A stretch of DNA of 64,000 nt from Aliiglaciecola sp. LCG003 (GTDB lineage Bacteria > Pseudomonadota > Gammaproteobacteria > Enterobacterales > Alteromonadaceae): contig NZ_CP128185.1 in NCBI RefSeq assembly GCF_030316135.1, positions 2,914,001 to 2,978,000 on the forward strand. Direction: 5' to 3'. Below, piece after piece: positions 19,505 to 27,094 of this stretch (its first letter is position 1; every line of letters begins with the position of its first letter). The translations under genes and the position numbers were made by a program. The notes beneath the pieces are model-generated. The model made no database searches. It had not been told where the DNA came from and saw only the letters and a program-made list of their open reading frames with translations.

Positions 19505-20155
19505 TTATTCTTCTGTCAGACGACTGACTAAAGAATGGCTGGTGATAGCTTCTTGCAAATGATGTAATTCCCCTTCGGGCAAGTGTATATAGGGTAAAAC
19601 AGCAAACAGAATCATGGCTAAACTTTTATATAAGTGTGTTTCGTCGCTAACATCCTGCCCTTTTAATGCATAATAATTAGCCGCTTGGGTAAAGACTAGC
19701 CCAATTATCTCAACGATTTGCAATCTTTGAGTTTGACTAGTGGCAATATTGCCATTTTTGGCAAATTGATTTAATAATTTTTCAATGGATTTTTCTTGAA
19801 ACAATAGATGCTTTTTAAACAACTTGGCAACACTAGGGTGATTTTCAGCTAGGTTGGCTTGATTATGATAAAGAAATTGAAACAGGTGGCCTTTTTCGAG
19901 TACCAAGAATAAAAAGTAGAAGAATTCTTCAATACTCAAGTCTTTGTTTTGCGCAGAATTAAATACCTGATCCATCTGTTCACGGTATAAATCAAATAGC
20001 GCTGCCACAATGATTTCTTTACCCTTGAAGTGATAGTAAAGATTTCCTGGGCTGATATCTAGCTCCAACGCGATATCGACGCTGCTGACACTGCTTTCTC
20101 CACGTTGGTTAAACAATTCCAACGAGGTGACTAAAATCCTTTCTGCTGTCTTCAT
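19505..20155 (-). CDS. TetR-family regulator upstream of the WS/DGAT gene
   Basis: Residues 1-50 form the TetR DNA-binding domain (ERILVTSLELFNQRGESS, then LDISPGNLYYHFKGKEII). The C-terminal all-helical domain (about 70-205) is of the type that binds an apolar ligand. It is 216 residues. It precedes the wax-ester synthase by 41 bp on the same strand, so the two are probably cotranscribed and autoregulated; an inverted repeat in the 90-bp gap to the divergent ParA gene could be its operator. An acyl-CoA or fatty-acid effector is plausible but not shown. Confidence 0.87.
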   Translation of the reverse strand: MKTAERILVTSLELFNQRGESSVSSVDIALELDISPGNLYYHFKGKEIIVAALFDLYREQMDQVFNSAQNKDLSIEEFFYFLFLVLEKGHLFQFLYHNQANLAENHPSVAKLFKKHLLFQEKSIEKLLNQFAKNGNIATSQTQRLQIVEIIGLVFTQAANYYALKGQDVSDETHLYKSLAMILFAVLPYIHLPEGELHHLQEAITSHSLVSRLTEE

Positions 20156-20189
20156 AGATGATGAACCAAGTGTGATCGATTACTTGCGT

Positions 20190-20212
20190 AATATGGCTTA
20201 TCATTTCATATT
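20190..20212. promoter_or_regulatory. Inverted repeat in the TetR / ParA divergent gap
   Basis: AATATG (20190-20195), 11 bp, CATATT (20207-20212), lying 35-57 bp before the TetR start. Possible TetR operator; short arms make this weak. Confidence 0.3.
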
Positions 20213-20245
20213 GCGATTACATTGTACAAGGATAAGGTGAATCTG

Positions 20246-21016
20246 ATGATTAGAGTGCTGTTTAATAAAAAAGGGGGAGTGGGAAAATCGAGCTTAACCG
20301 TTAATTTGGCTGCGATTTCCGCGCAAAGAGGCTTCAAAACCTTGATTATAGATTTAGACACTCAATGCAACACTACCGCTTATTTGGATGCACTAAAGGA
20401 AGAAGATACCTCAACCATCGCTAATTTGTTCGAACAAACCATTACCTTTCACCTCCATCGTCAACCTGCCAAAGTATTTTGCCAACCGACTAAGGTAAAT
20501 AATCTAGATATTATAGCGGGTTCACCGCGCTTGGCAGAGTTGGAAAGTGAGTTAGATAGCCGACATAAAATCTACAAGTTAAAAGAGGCGTTAGAGTCGT
20601 TGTCGGAGGATTATCAGCGGATTTACATTGATACGGCGCCAGCATTAAACTTTTACAGCATGTCTGCGCTTATTGCCGCAGATCGTTGTCTCATTCCCAT
20701 CGACTGTGATGACTTTGCTCGTCAGGGTTTATATAGCTTGCAACAGAAAATCGCCGAGATTCGTGAAGATCACAACGCCAAATTAGAAGTGGAAGGAATT
20801 ATAGCTAATCAGTATTTGAGCAATGCCAATTTACCTAAACAAATCATTCATGAGCTGATAGCAGAGAATTATCCAGTACTGCCCCACTACATTGCCCAGT
20901 CGGTAAAAATGCGCGAGTCTCACCAAGCCAAGCAACCGCTGATAAGCTTAGCGCCGAAACATAAATTGACCTTATCCATGGTCTCGATATTTGAATACTT
21001 GGAAAAAGATAGCTAA
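20246..21016 (+). CDS. Orphan ParA-family ATPase
   Basis: Deviant Walker A ATPase of the ParA/Soj/MinD class, which forms dynamic patterns on DNA or membrane to place cargo. The P loop is KKGGVGKSS (8-16 from the start used here), Walker A' is LIIDLDTQCNTT and Walker B is RIYIDTAPALN. There is no ParB gene or parS-like repeat nearby, so this is not the chromosomal partition pair. The ATG at 20246 is preferred: AAGG (20234-20237) lies 8 bases upstream and MIRVLFNKKGGVGKS is a normal ParA start. It is divergent from the WS/DGAT regulator and tail-to-tail with a DUF445 gene. Placing a storage granule is an attractive but unsupported idea. Confidence 0.9.
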   Translation: MIRVLFNKKGGVGKSSLTVNLAAISAQRGFKTLIIDLDTQCNTTAYLDALKEEDTSTIANLFEQTITFHLHRQPAKVFCQPTKVNNLDIIAGSPRLAELESELDSRHKIYKLKEALESLSEDYQRIYIDTAPALNFYSMSALIAADRCLIPIDCDDFARQGLYSLQQKIAEIREDHNAKLEVEGIIANQYLSNANLPKQIIHELIAENYPVLPHYIAQSVKMRESHQAKQPLISLAPKHKLTLSMVSIFEYLEKDS

Positions 21017-21033
21017 TCGAACATCGAGCGGGT

Positions 21034-22236
21034 TTAAAATAATGATAATTGCATAAAACCCGCAATCATACCCAAAATAGCGCCAACCACAATAAGCTTC
21101 CATTCGTCGGCTTGATAGGCGGGACGCAACACCCCTTCGAATTCTTCAGGGGTTAAAAGCTGCATGCGCGCGCACAAGTCATCACCTACTTTCAGCGCAT
21201 TGTTAGCATACTCATGGGCATAGAGCAGATATTTGTCGGAGCTGGCAAAAATTTGCTCCGCAGCTAACTGCTTCATCCGATAATACTTTTCAGAGCCAAC
21301 ACCCAAGGCAAAGTAGGGTTGAGCGATTGCAACATATCGTTCTATAGCGTCATTGACATGTAACTCGATAATCTCTAGTAATTGAGCCGAACCTGAGCCA
21401 TGTAAAACGATGTCGGTGATATTTTTCGAATTGATCAGCTTTTCTTCGATAATCTTGGAGTACACCTCAGACACTTCTTTTTGACGCTTTAGAAACATGC
21501 CTTGCAGAGTAAAGCCGAAAATTTTAATTGGATGCTTAGGTTCAAAAATAATTTTTATTGCTATCCAGTTGGTTAAGTAGCCTACTGCTAATCCGCCCAG
21601 CGGCAGTATCCACCACGCCTGATAAAAGTACCAGAATAGCATGGTGGGTAAACCGAATAAGAAACCAAAATACAGACCGGATTTTTCAATAAATGGAAAT
21701 TCTTTCTCGCCAGCTTTTAAGAATATTTCATTGATTAATTCCGGCTCATTGACCAGATGATTAACCACTAGCTCTTTAATATCAATGATTTCATCAACAT
21801 TGTACTTAAAGTCGTCGACCATTTTATGCACCACGTTAGGGATATCAGCTTCTACCCGCTGGAAAACCAAATTTTTGGCCTGCACCGGCATAGATGCCCA
21901 AACTTGTGGCGCAGCTTCTTGCATGACTTGATTAACGATTTTACGCAGAACTTGCTTGAGTCGCCGTTGAATAGACAAGGTCAGTTTGTCAGCTTCGATG
22001 CGGTCAGCTAATTCTTGTACACTGAGTAACTTTCCCAGCACTAACTCGACTTCTATTTCAGCCATTTCTCTGCGTTTCATCGGGATCAAGCCTTGCCAGC
22101 CGAATATAGGCCGAATACCAACAAACTCAATAGGATAAAACATCATTTTAACGGCAAGGAAGTTAGTCAGCCATCCGACAATTCCGCTTGTAAAAGGGAT
22201 TAGTAACAGTAGATAGTTTTCAATAATCCATTGCAT
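21034..22236 (-). CDS. DUF445-family membrane protein
   Basis: A 400-residue inner-membrane protein of the DUF445 (PF04286) family, function unknown. There are hydrophobic helices at the N-terminus (about 6-30), two in the centre (about 190-235) and one at the very C-terminus (about 380-400). The repeated signature GWLTNFLAVKMMFYP near residue 20 and YLTNWIAIKIIFEP near 225 shows an internal duplication typical of the family, each ahead of a long helical soluble region. Its stop lies 17 bp from the stop of convergent parA-like gene. It is divergent from the patatin gene. Confidence 0.88.
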   Translation of the reverse strand: MQWIIENYLLLLIPFTSGIVGWLTNFLAVKMMFYPIEFVGIRPIFGWQGLIPMKRREMAEIEVELVLGKLLSVQELADRIEADKLTLSIQRRLKQVLRKIVNQVMQEAAPQVWASMPVQAKNLVFQRVEADIPNVVHKMVDDFKYNVDEIIDIKELVVNHLVNEPELINEIFLKAGEKEFPFIEKSGLYFGFLFGLPTMLFWYFYQAWWILPLGGLAVGYLTNWIAIKIIFEPKHPIKIFGFTLQGMFLKRQKEVSEVYSKIIEEKLINSKNITDIVLHGSGSAQLLEIIELHVNDAIERYVAIAQPYFALGVGSEKYYRMKQLAAEQIFASSDKYLLYAHEYANNALKVGDDLCARMQLLTPEEFEGVLRPAYQADEWKLIVVGAILGMIAGFMQLSLF

Positions 22237-22560
22237 ATTTAGCGTGGATGCCTTTATTTTAAAGATTTAGTGGCGAAGTAAGCCTCAGGCTAAACTTTGA
22301 GGTTAGAATGGTCAATCTAATTTGCGAATTATAATTAGAAAACTTTGTCATTTTAAACAAAATTAAATATCAAATAAGAACAATATGTTAACTACAAATG
22401 CGCTGAAATCGAATTGAATAATTCGTAAAAAGGTCGATATTTGGTAGCGTTTTCTAATGTTTTCCTTTATTACATAACTATTAATTAGACGTTTTGGTCA
22501 ACAATCCGACCAAACGCCGATAACACTGATGCAGTTGTAACGCAAAAAAGAGTGGTATCT
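22237..22560. other. Divergent region DUF445 / patatin with operator-like repeat
   Basis: A+T-rich, no gene. TTTGGTC (22493-22499), 8 bp, GACCAAA (22508-22514) forms a 7-bp inverted repeat about 47-68 bp before the patatin ATG. AAGAG at 22548-22552 is the patatin ribosome site. The regulator is unknown. Confidence 0.35.
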
Positions 22561-24048
22561 ATGACAAATCGCAACAAGCTAACTGAACTCGATGGAGTGA
22601 TAAAACACGCCGAAAGCTATCAAGAATACAAGGAAGCCTGTGAGGCCCATGATGAACTGTCTGGCGCTGATGATTGGAAAGCCAAAGATAGCTGCCGAGA
22701 TTACGACTACCGTTTAATTCGCAAACGTGTTCAACGGATAAAATTAGCCCGCTCTCGGGGTGATGCCTTAGGTTTGATGTCTATATTACACGAAGGTATC
22801 CACGGCAATTTAGGGAATATCGCTAACGCCGCTTTGAAAAATCATTCCAAGATTGGCACCAAACACCTGATCCAAGAATTTATCGAGCAAGTCTGTCAGT
22901 CATTGGACTTCATCTATCATGCCGATGAGCATGAGGTGGATTTTTACCAGAAATTATCCTTTTTTGATGAAACCTCACATGCTTTTGGTAAAAGTTGTTT
23001 AATGCTCAGTGGCGGCGCTGGTTTGGGCTTTTTCCATGGCGGTGTGGTTAAATCCTTATCCGAGCATGATTTGCTCCCAGAGGTGGTCTCCGGTGCCAGC
23101 GCTGGCTCAATCATTGCCAGCTTAATCGCTACTCGAACTAATGAGGAGCTGGTTGAAGCCTTAGCCCCCCAAAGTATTTACGAAAAATTCAGTGAATGGC
23201 GTTTATGGCAGGGATTTGGTCGTAACAGTTTGCTCGATAGTACCAATCTAGAAAATGCCTTGATTGAACTGTTCGATCTGACTACCTTTGAAGAGGCATA
23301 CAAAAAAACTGGACGTCACGTTACCATCACAGTATCTCCATCTGACTTGCACCAATATTCACGTTTATTAAATGCAATGACTTCACCCAATGCCATTATC
23401 ACTCAAGCGGTCAGAGCATCTTGCGCGATCCCTTTAGTGTTTAGTCCGGTGCAACTCAAAGCGAAAAATCAAAGTGGTGATACTGTCCCTTATATTCCAA
23501 ATCGTCGTTTTGCAGATGGTTCATTGATGGCTGACATGCCTTTTAAACAGTTGGCACGCTTATACGGCGTAAACCACAGCATCGTGAGTCAAACCAATCC
23601 CATTGCTGTACCTTTTTTATCTCGCGATAAAAAGCACAGCAATGGAGTTATGGCGATGACGTGGCGGCATGTAGCAAAACTGGCTAAAGTGAATAGCATT
23701 TATGCCTTCGACATGCTCGAAAATGCGGTTTCGAATTCAGGTGCAAAGATGGGTATTCACAAATTACGTTCTATCATTGATCAACAATATGTCGGCGACA
23801 TCAACATATTGCCTGAACGCGGGTTAGCTAGTTTAAAACAAATCTTCGCCAACCCTTCACTGCGCAGTATTGAGAGATTAATCAGTAGTGCAGAGCGTGC
23901 GACCTGGCCTGAAATTGACTTGATTAAACGGGATACGCTGATCAGCAAAACGTTTAGCAAATATCTAAAACAGTTAAAAGCCAGAGAAGCCAGAGTATTA
24001 ACCCAACACAATGGTTTACGCTTAGTGGAGCCTTCAAAAACAGCCTGA
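22561..24048 (+). CDS. Patatin-like phospholipase / acylglycerol lipase with DUF3336
   Basis: Serine acyl hydrolase. The N-terminal 130 residues match DUF3336, which precedes the patatin domain in yeast-type triacylglycerol lipases (TGL3-5, SDP1) and their bacterial relatives. The patatin domain (about 145-340) has the glycine-rich oxyanion region LSGGAGLGFFHGG, the nucleophile Ser180 in GASAGS and the dyad Asp319 in FADGSL. The ATG at 22561 is preferred over a GTG nine bases earlier because the AAGAG site is 8 bases away. No signal peptide, so it acts inside the cell. With the WS/DGAT gene 3 kb away, a role in breaking down stored neutral lipid is reasonable inference; membrane phospholipid turnover is the alternative. 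Confidence 0.9.
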   Translation: MTNRNKLTELDGVIKHAESYQEYKEACEAHDELSGADDWKAKDSCRDYDYRLIRKRVQRIKLARSRGDALGLMSILHEGIHGNLGNIANAALKNHSKIGTKHLIQEFIEQVCQSLDFIYHADEHEVDFYQKLSFFDETSHAFGKSCLMLSGGAGLGFFHGGVVKSLSEHDLLPEVVSGASAGSIIASLIATRTNEELVEALAPQSIYEKFSEWRLWQGFGRNSLLDSTNLENALIELFDLTTFEEAYKKTGRHVTITVSPSDLHQYSRLLNAMTSPNAIITQAVRASCAIPLVFSPVQLKAKNQSGDTVPYIPNRRFADGSLMADMPFKQLARLYGVNHSIVSQTNPIAVPFLSRDKKHSNGVMAMTWRHVAKLAKVNSIYAFDMLENAVSNSGAKMGIHKLRSIIDQQYVGDINILPERGLASLKQIFANPSLRSIERLISSAERATWPEIDLIKRDTLISKTFSKYLKQLKAREARVLTQHNGLRLVEPSKTA

Positions 24049-24270
24049 AATAGGTTTAGAATTCACTAGATCTGCGGTGACTCAAGCATTTATGAGTCAC
24101 CGCGCTCACATCACATTTGCACCTCATACGGCGCTTTTTAACTAATGCATATTTAATGTCCCATCTAAAACTTCATAATCATTCGGATTAACTATTCACA
24201 CACCGTTTAATACCTTGGGTAAATTAGCTTTATCTACGGATGGCAATTGAGCCATAGCGAACCTATAGCC

Positions 24271-24337
24271 TGTTAGCCGCCTTAGCATGTACTCATCTTA
24301 GCTAGAACAAGCTCAAATGATTTCGATGGCTGTCCAC
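24271..24337. repeat. Dispersed repeat, copy 1 (partner 24477-24540)
   Basis: Contains TGTACTCATCTTAG (24288-24301), AGCTCAAAT and TTTCGATGGCTGTCCAC; the same blocks in the same order occur 206 bp later (TGTACTCATCTTAG at 24494-24507). Just after copy 1, CGATGCCTGTCCACGTAAT repeats the end of the unit once more. Confidence 0.65.
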
Positions 24338-24520
24338 GTAATTTTTATCGATGCCTGTCCACGTAATCACTGTAGCCACTTAATTAATGCAAAGGCAGCT
24401 AGTGTGCTGCAAAATATCGTTTTCAGGGATGAAAACGCAAAGCGTACATGGATGTATTCACAGCGATTTTGTAGCGCGTTAGCTGTTTTGGCGTGTACTC
24501 ATCTTAGGTCGAATAAGCTC

Positions 24521-24582
24521 AAATTATTTCGATGGCTGTCCACCGGTTTGGAAATTATTTCGATGGCTGTCCACCGGTTTGG
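24521..24582. repeat. Perfect tandem duplication of a 31-bp unit
   Basis: Units at 24521-24551 and 24552-24582 are identical and contain TTTCGATGGCTGTCCACC followed by GGTTTGG. The core TGGCTGTCCAC also occurs in the dispersed copy at about 24326-24337. The style recalls short palindromic-type elements that accompany Y1 (IS200-like) transposases in related bacteria, but no transposase is present. Confidence 0.8.
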
Positions 24583-24644
24583 TGGGTTATAGGTTGACAT
24601 GGATCATTTAGAACTAGTAAATATAAGCTCTCTAGCCCAACAAA

Positions 24645-24664
24645 AAAGCGCCTAAAGGCGCTTT
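24645..24664 (-). terminator. Terminator of the phasin genes
   Basis: Stem AAAGCGCC / GGCGCTTT with a 4-base loop; on the minus strand it runs into six T. It lies 131 bp past the stop of the PhaF-like gene. Confidence 0.75.
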
Positions 24665-24795
24665 AAAGGTATTCCAATAGAAAACCGCATCCAGCATCCT
24701 GCCAGTATTTCTTTGACCTAATATAACTTAGCTCGCTAACAAGATGAACAATTCACTAGAGATCATCATCTCACTATGCAGATAGCTTCTGTCAG

Positions 24796-25380
24796 TTAAG
24801 ACTGTTTGTTAACATCAGGCTTAGTCGCCGCAGTTTTGCGAGCGCGAGGCTTGGCTGGCGCTTTAGCAGCTTTAGCTTTAGCCGGAGCTGCAGTTTTGCT
24901 TGCTGCGGCTGGCGTTGCAGCAGTTGTCGCTTTAGCCGTTGTAGCCTTAGTAGTTGATTTCGCGGCCGTTTTAGCAGGAGTCTTTGCTGTTGACGTTGCT
25001 GCCACTTTAGGTTTAGCAATTGATTTTTCAGCTGCCTTTTGTTGAGCTAGCTTAGCTACCACTTCAATCAGATTGTCTACTTTAGATGACAATTTTTCTA
25101 ATTGGATCTCTTGACGATCATTGTGCAAACCAAATTTAGCTTTAAGCATTGCAATTTTGTCTTCGAACATAGCTATCCCCTTTAGTTTAGCGGTCAACTT
25201 TGTTTTAAGTTGTGCTTCAACGGATTCTCCACGAACTATCAGATCTTGTATGAAAGAATTGCCGTCAACGTACAACTTGTCCAGCGTATCGGCAGATTTT
25301 TCAACACTTTGAGAATATGCGCCCACACCTGCTAACCATGAGTTACGGCTAGTGGTTTCAATTTTCTTGACTGCTTTCAT
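24796..25380 (-). CDS. PhaF-like phasin with Lys/Ala/Pro-rich tail
   Basis: Granule-associated phasin. The N-terminal 115 residues follow the PhaI/PhaF phasin fold (SRNSWLAGVGAYSQSVEKS, a long amphipathic helix, then a leucine-spaced coiled coil KLSSKVDNLIEVVAKLAQQ). The C-terminal about 75 residues are almost only Ala, Lys, Thr and Pro with AAKP-type repeats, like the histone-H1-like tail of Pseudomonas PhaF, which binds DNA non-specifically and helps segregate polyhydroxyalkanoate granules. It follows the shorter phasin gene by 66 bp on the same strand, as in phaIF. No PHA synthase gene is in the window, so the granule type (PHA or neutral lipid) is open. Confidence 0.85.
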   Translation of the reverse strand: MKAVKKIETTSRNSWLAGVGAYSQSVEKSADTLDKLYVDGNSFIQDLIVRGESVEAQLKTKLTAKLKGIAMFEDKIAMLKAKFGLHNDRQEIQLEKLSSKVDNLIEVVAKLAQQKAAEKSIAKPKVAATSTAKTPAKTAAKSTTKATTAKATTAATPAAASKTAAPAKAKAAKAPAKPRARKTAATKPDVNKQS

Positions 25381-25419
25381 ACAAACTCCAATATAAGACT
25401 TGTGTTAACAAACAAGCTA

Positions 25420-25437
25420 CCCAGCTTTGAAGCTGGG
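25420..25437 (-). terminator. Intercistronic hairpin between the phasin genes
   Basis: CCCAGCTT / AAGCTGGG with almost no loop, 10 bp after the PhaI-like stop. On the minus strand it continues TAGCTTGTTTG, a weak U tract, so it may attenuate phaF expression or stabilise the phaI message. Confidence 0.5.
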
Positions 25438-25446
25438 CAGTCTGTA

Positions 25447-25800
25447 TTATTTAGCAGCTAATTTAGCTACCGCGTCAGTTAACGCATCTATTTTTGCAGA
25501 AAGTTCTTCTACTTTATCTTCTGAACCAGTTTTATCTAAACCCAATTTTTTACGTACTTCAGCTACACGCTCTTCTACGTTAGTTTTGGATTTGATTTTA
25601 GCTTTCGCTTCAGTTTCAAGAGTTTCGCCTTTTTCAACTAGCTCGTCGAAAACTTTACCCGCTTCAGTGGTTAATTTTTCATATTGGCCTTGAGCTTCAT
25701 CAAAACTCTTACCATAAGCACCTAAACCTGCTAACCAGATTTTACGTGCAAAATCTTCTGCTTCAGAAACCTTACCTTTGATTGCATCTAACTTAGTCAT
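25447..25800 (-). CDS. PhaI-like phasin
   Basis: A 117-residue phasin that coats storage granules. It has the conserved start of the family (EDFARKIWLAGLGAYGKSFDE), a long amphipathic helix and a C-terminal heptad region (VEELSAKIDALTDAVAKLAAK) for oligomerisation. It lacks the basic tail of its neighbour and so matches PhaI as the second gene matches PhaF. GAGGAATTATTC precedes the ATG. It is probably cotranscribed with the longer phasin, with a hairpin between them that could adjust the ratio. Its upstream neighbour fadR ends 185 bp away and has its own terminator. Confidence 0.88.
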   Translation of the reverse strand: MTKLDAIKGKVSEAEDFARKIWLAGLGAYGKSFDEAQGQYEKLTTEAGKVFDELVEKGETLETEAKAKIKSKTNVEERVAEVRKKLGLDKTGSEDKVEELSAKIDALTDAVAKLAAK

Positions 25801-25930
25801 GAATAATTCCTCGCTGTAGTGACTGATAGCAAGGATAGAGAGTTAAATTAGAAACCGCATACTAATTGAACGATTATTTTGAAGGAATTATGGTGGGCTA
25901 TATAAATTATTGATTTTTATAGAATTAAAT

Positions 25931-25963
25931 ACAGGAACTTAATTTAGTCATTCAAGTTCCTGT
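25931..25963 (-). terminator. Terminator of fadR
   Basis: Perfect 10-bp stem ACAGGAACTT / AAGTTCCTGT with a 13-base loop, 22 bp after the fadR stop on the minus strand, followed by a T-rich tail (ATTTAATTC). Confidence 0.65.
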
Positions 25964-25985
25964 CTTATTAGTCTTTCAGCTAACC

Positions 25986-26696
25986 TTAATCAACCAAATC
26001 TTTGGGCATCTCCGTACGGATTTCGTGCCAAATCTTACCTGACTCGATTCCATATTCTCGAATAACTGAAGCGACACCAGCAAAATCGCCTTTTTCGGCT
26101 AGCTGCATAAGTTTTTGGTAGTAATTGCGGGATAAATCTCGCGACTTTTGGCATGAGAAGTAGTAACCGCCAATCCGCGAATATAATCCTCTAAAACCAT
26201 TCATCATCAATACATAGACTTTATTGCCTGAAGCAAACGCCATATCATGGTTAATTTGATAGTCAAATAATGCAAAGGCTGCGCCGTCTTCTGGAATGTC
26301 TTTGTAGCCTTTGAGTATCTCAGTGACCCGTTCAGCATTATTTTTAATTGCGCCTCGAATAAACACTGCGCTGAGATTTGTTCTGGCGGCGAGTAAATGA
26401 TCAACTAGCTCAGAGATACCGTCTTGATCTAATCTTGCCAAGGTTTCAAGAATGTTTAAACCCGAGGTTTCCCAAAAGTTATTTACCTTGGTGGGTTTAC
26501 CATGCTGGATAGTCAACCAACCATCACGAGCAAGTCGTTGCAATACTTCTCTAAGAGTGGTGCGGGTCACACCGATCAATTCTGATAACTCTCGCTCTGC
26601 TGGTAGAATAGTACCTGGCGGAAATCGTCCACTCCAAATTGATTCGACGATATATTCTTCAGCGAATCCGGCTGGACTTTGTGCCTTGTAAATCAT
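25986..26696 (-). CDS. fadR: Fatty acid metabolism regulator FadR
   Basis: GntR-type regulator that represses beta-oxidation genes and activates unsaturated fatty acid synthesis; long-chain acyl-CoA releases it from DNA. The winged helix covers about 1-72 ([49 protein letters not shown]). The acyl-CoA-binding all-helical domain follows, with [16 protein letters not shown] and the [14 protein letters not shown] stretch of the family. At 236 residues it compares with 239 in E. coli. It is divergent from nhaB, as in enterobacteria. A FadR-like operator overlaps its own promoter, so autoregulation is expected, and another lies before fadD. Confidence 0.95.
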   Translation of the reverse strand: MIYKAQSPAGFAEEYIVESIWSGRFPPGTILPAERELSELIGVTRTTLREVLQRLARDGWLTIQHGKPTKVNNFWETSGLNILETLARLDQDGISELVDHLLAARTNLSAVFIRGAIKNNAERVTEILKGYKDIPEDGAAFALFDYQINHDMAFASGNKVYVLMMNGFRGLYSRIGGYYFSCQKSRDLSRNYYQKLMQLAEKGDFAGVASVIREYGIESGKIWHEIRTEMPKDLVD

Positions 26697-27094
26697 GCAA
26701 CGGCTCTCTTATTATAATTGTAAGGTCATGTTTTCAAACTGATTGTACCAGATGATTTTTAGATGGAACAATGAAAGTTTAATTAGTTGCCTAAAAACGG
26801 TTAATTTTTCAGCGAATCCATACCTGGTTAACCAGAAAACGTCATCCTAGCGCGACTTACTTCTAAAAATCATAAGTATAAAGCTAAAATTGTCGCTTTA
26901 ATAATGAGCTGACAAACAGTGGTAAATTTCAAACTTAAGGTTAAGCTTTAGTAATGACGAACATAATATGTTCAAATGAGTGACAAATTACTGTTTATGC
27001 ACAAATTTACCTTGCATTTAACATGCTAACCTCTTAAAAAAGAACCACAAATTCAAACTGCCGTTAACAGTCAGTTAGTAAAAGGATACGAGCT
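26697..27094. other. fadR / nhaB divergent region
   Basis: 398 bp without a gene. The fadR-proximal end has its promoter and FadR-like box. The nhaB side has a possible weak promoter, TTGCAT with TAAAAA 17 bp further on, near 27011-27039. The rest is A+T-rich with nothing recognised. Confidence 0.45.
26711..26753 (-). promoter_or_regulatory. fadR promoter with FadR-like operator
   Basis: On the minus strand a perfect -10 TATAAT (26711-26716) has TTTGAA (26733-26738) 16 bp upstream as -35. Overlapping and just upstream of the -35 is ATCTGGTACAATCAGTT (26737-26753), which agrees at 14 of 17 positions with the E. coli fadBA operator as I recall it (ATCTGGTACGACCAGAT). Confidence 0.65.

Larger units (their letters stand above)
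24049..24795. other. 747-bp non-coding stretch with dispersed and tandem repeats
   Basis: No convincing gene. Holds a two-copy dispersed repeat (about 24271-24337 and 24477-24540), a perfect 31-bp tandem pair (24521-24582), a further copy of CTGTCCACGTAAT, and the phasin terminator at 24645-24664. A 91-codon open frame at 24317-24592 consists largely of the repeats and looks spurious. Confidence 0.55.

Noticed and set aside
20246-21016. Possible chromosomal parAB locus or replication origin
   Set aside because: No parB, parS-like palindromes, gidA/gidB or dnaA-type neighbours.
24521-24582. Possible CRISPR array
   Set aside because: The 31-bp units are directly joined with no spacers, and no cas gene is present.
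24317-24592. 91-codon open frame over the repeats
   Set aside because: It consists mostly of the repeat units, has no ribosome site and repeats the same peptide by duplication only.
24806-25045. Open frame on the plus strand rich in Ala, Val and Leu
   Set aside because: It is the complement of the Lys/Ala-rich tail of the PhaF-like phasin, whose codon use and family match are clear.
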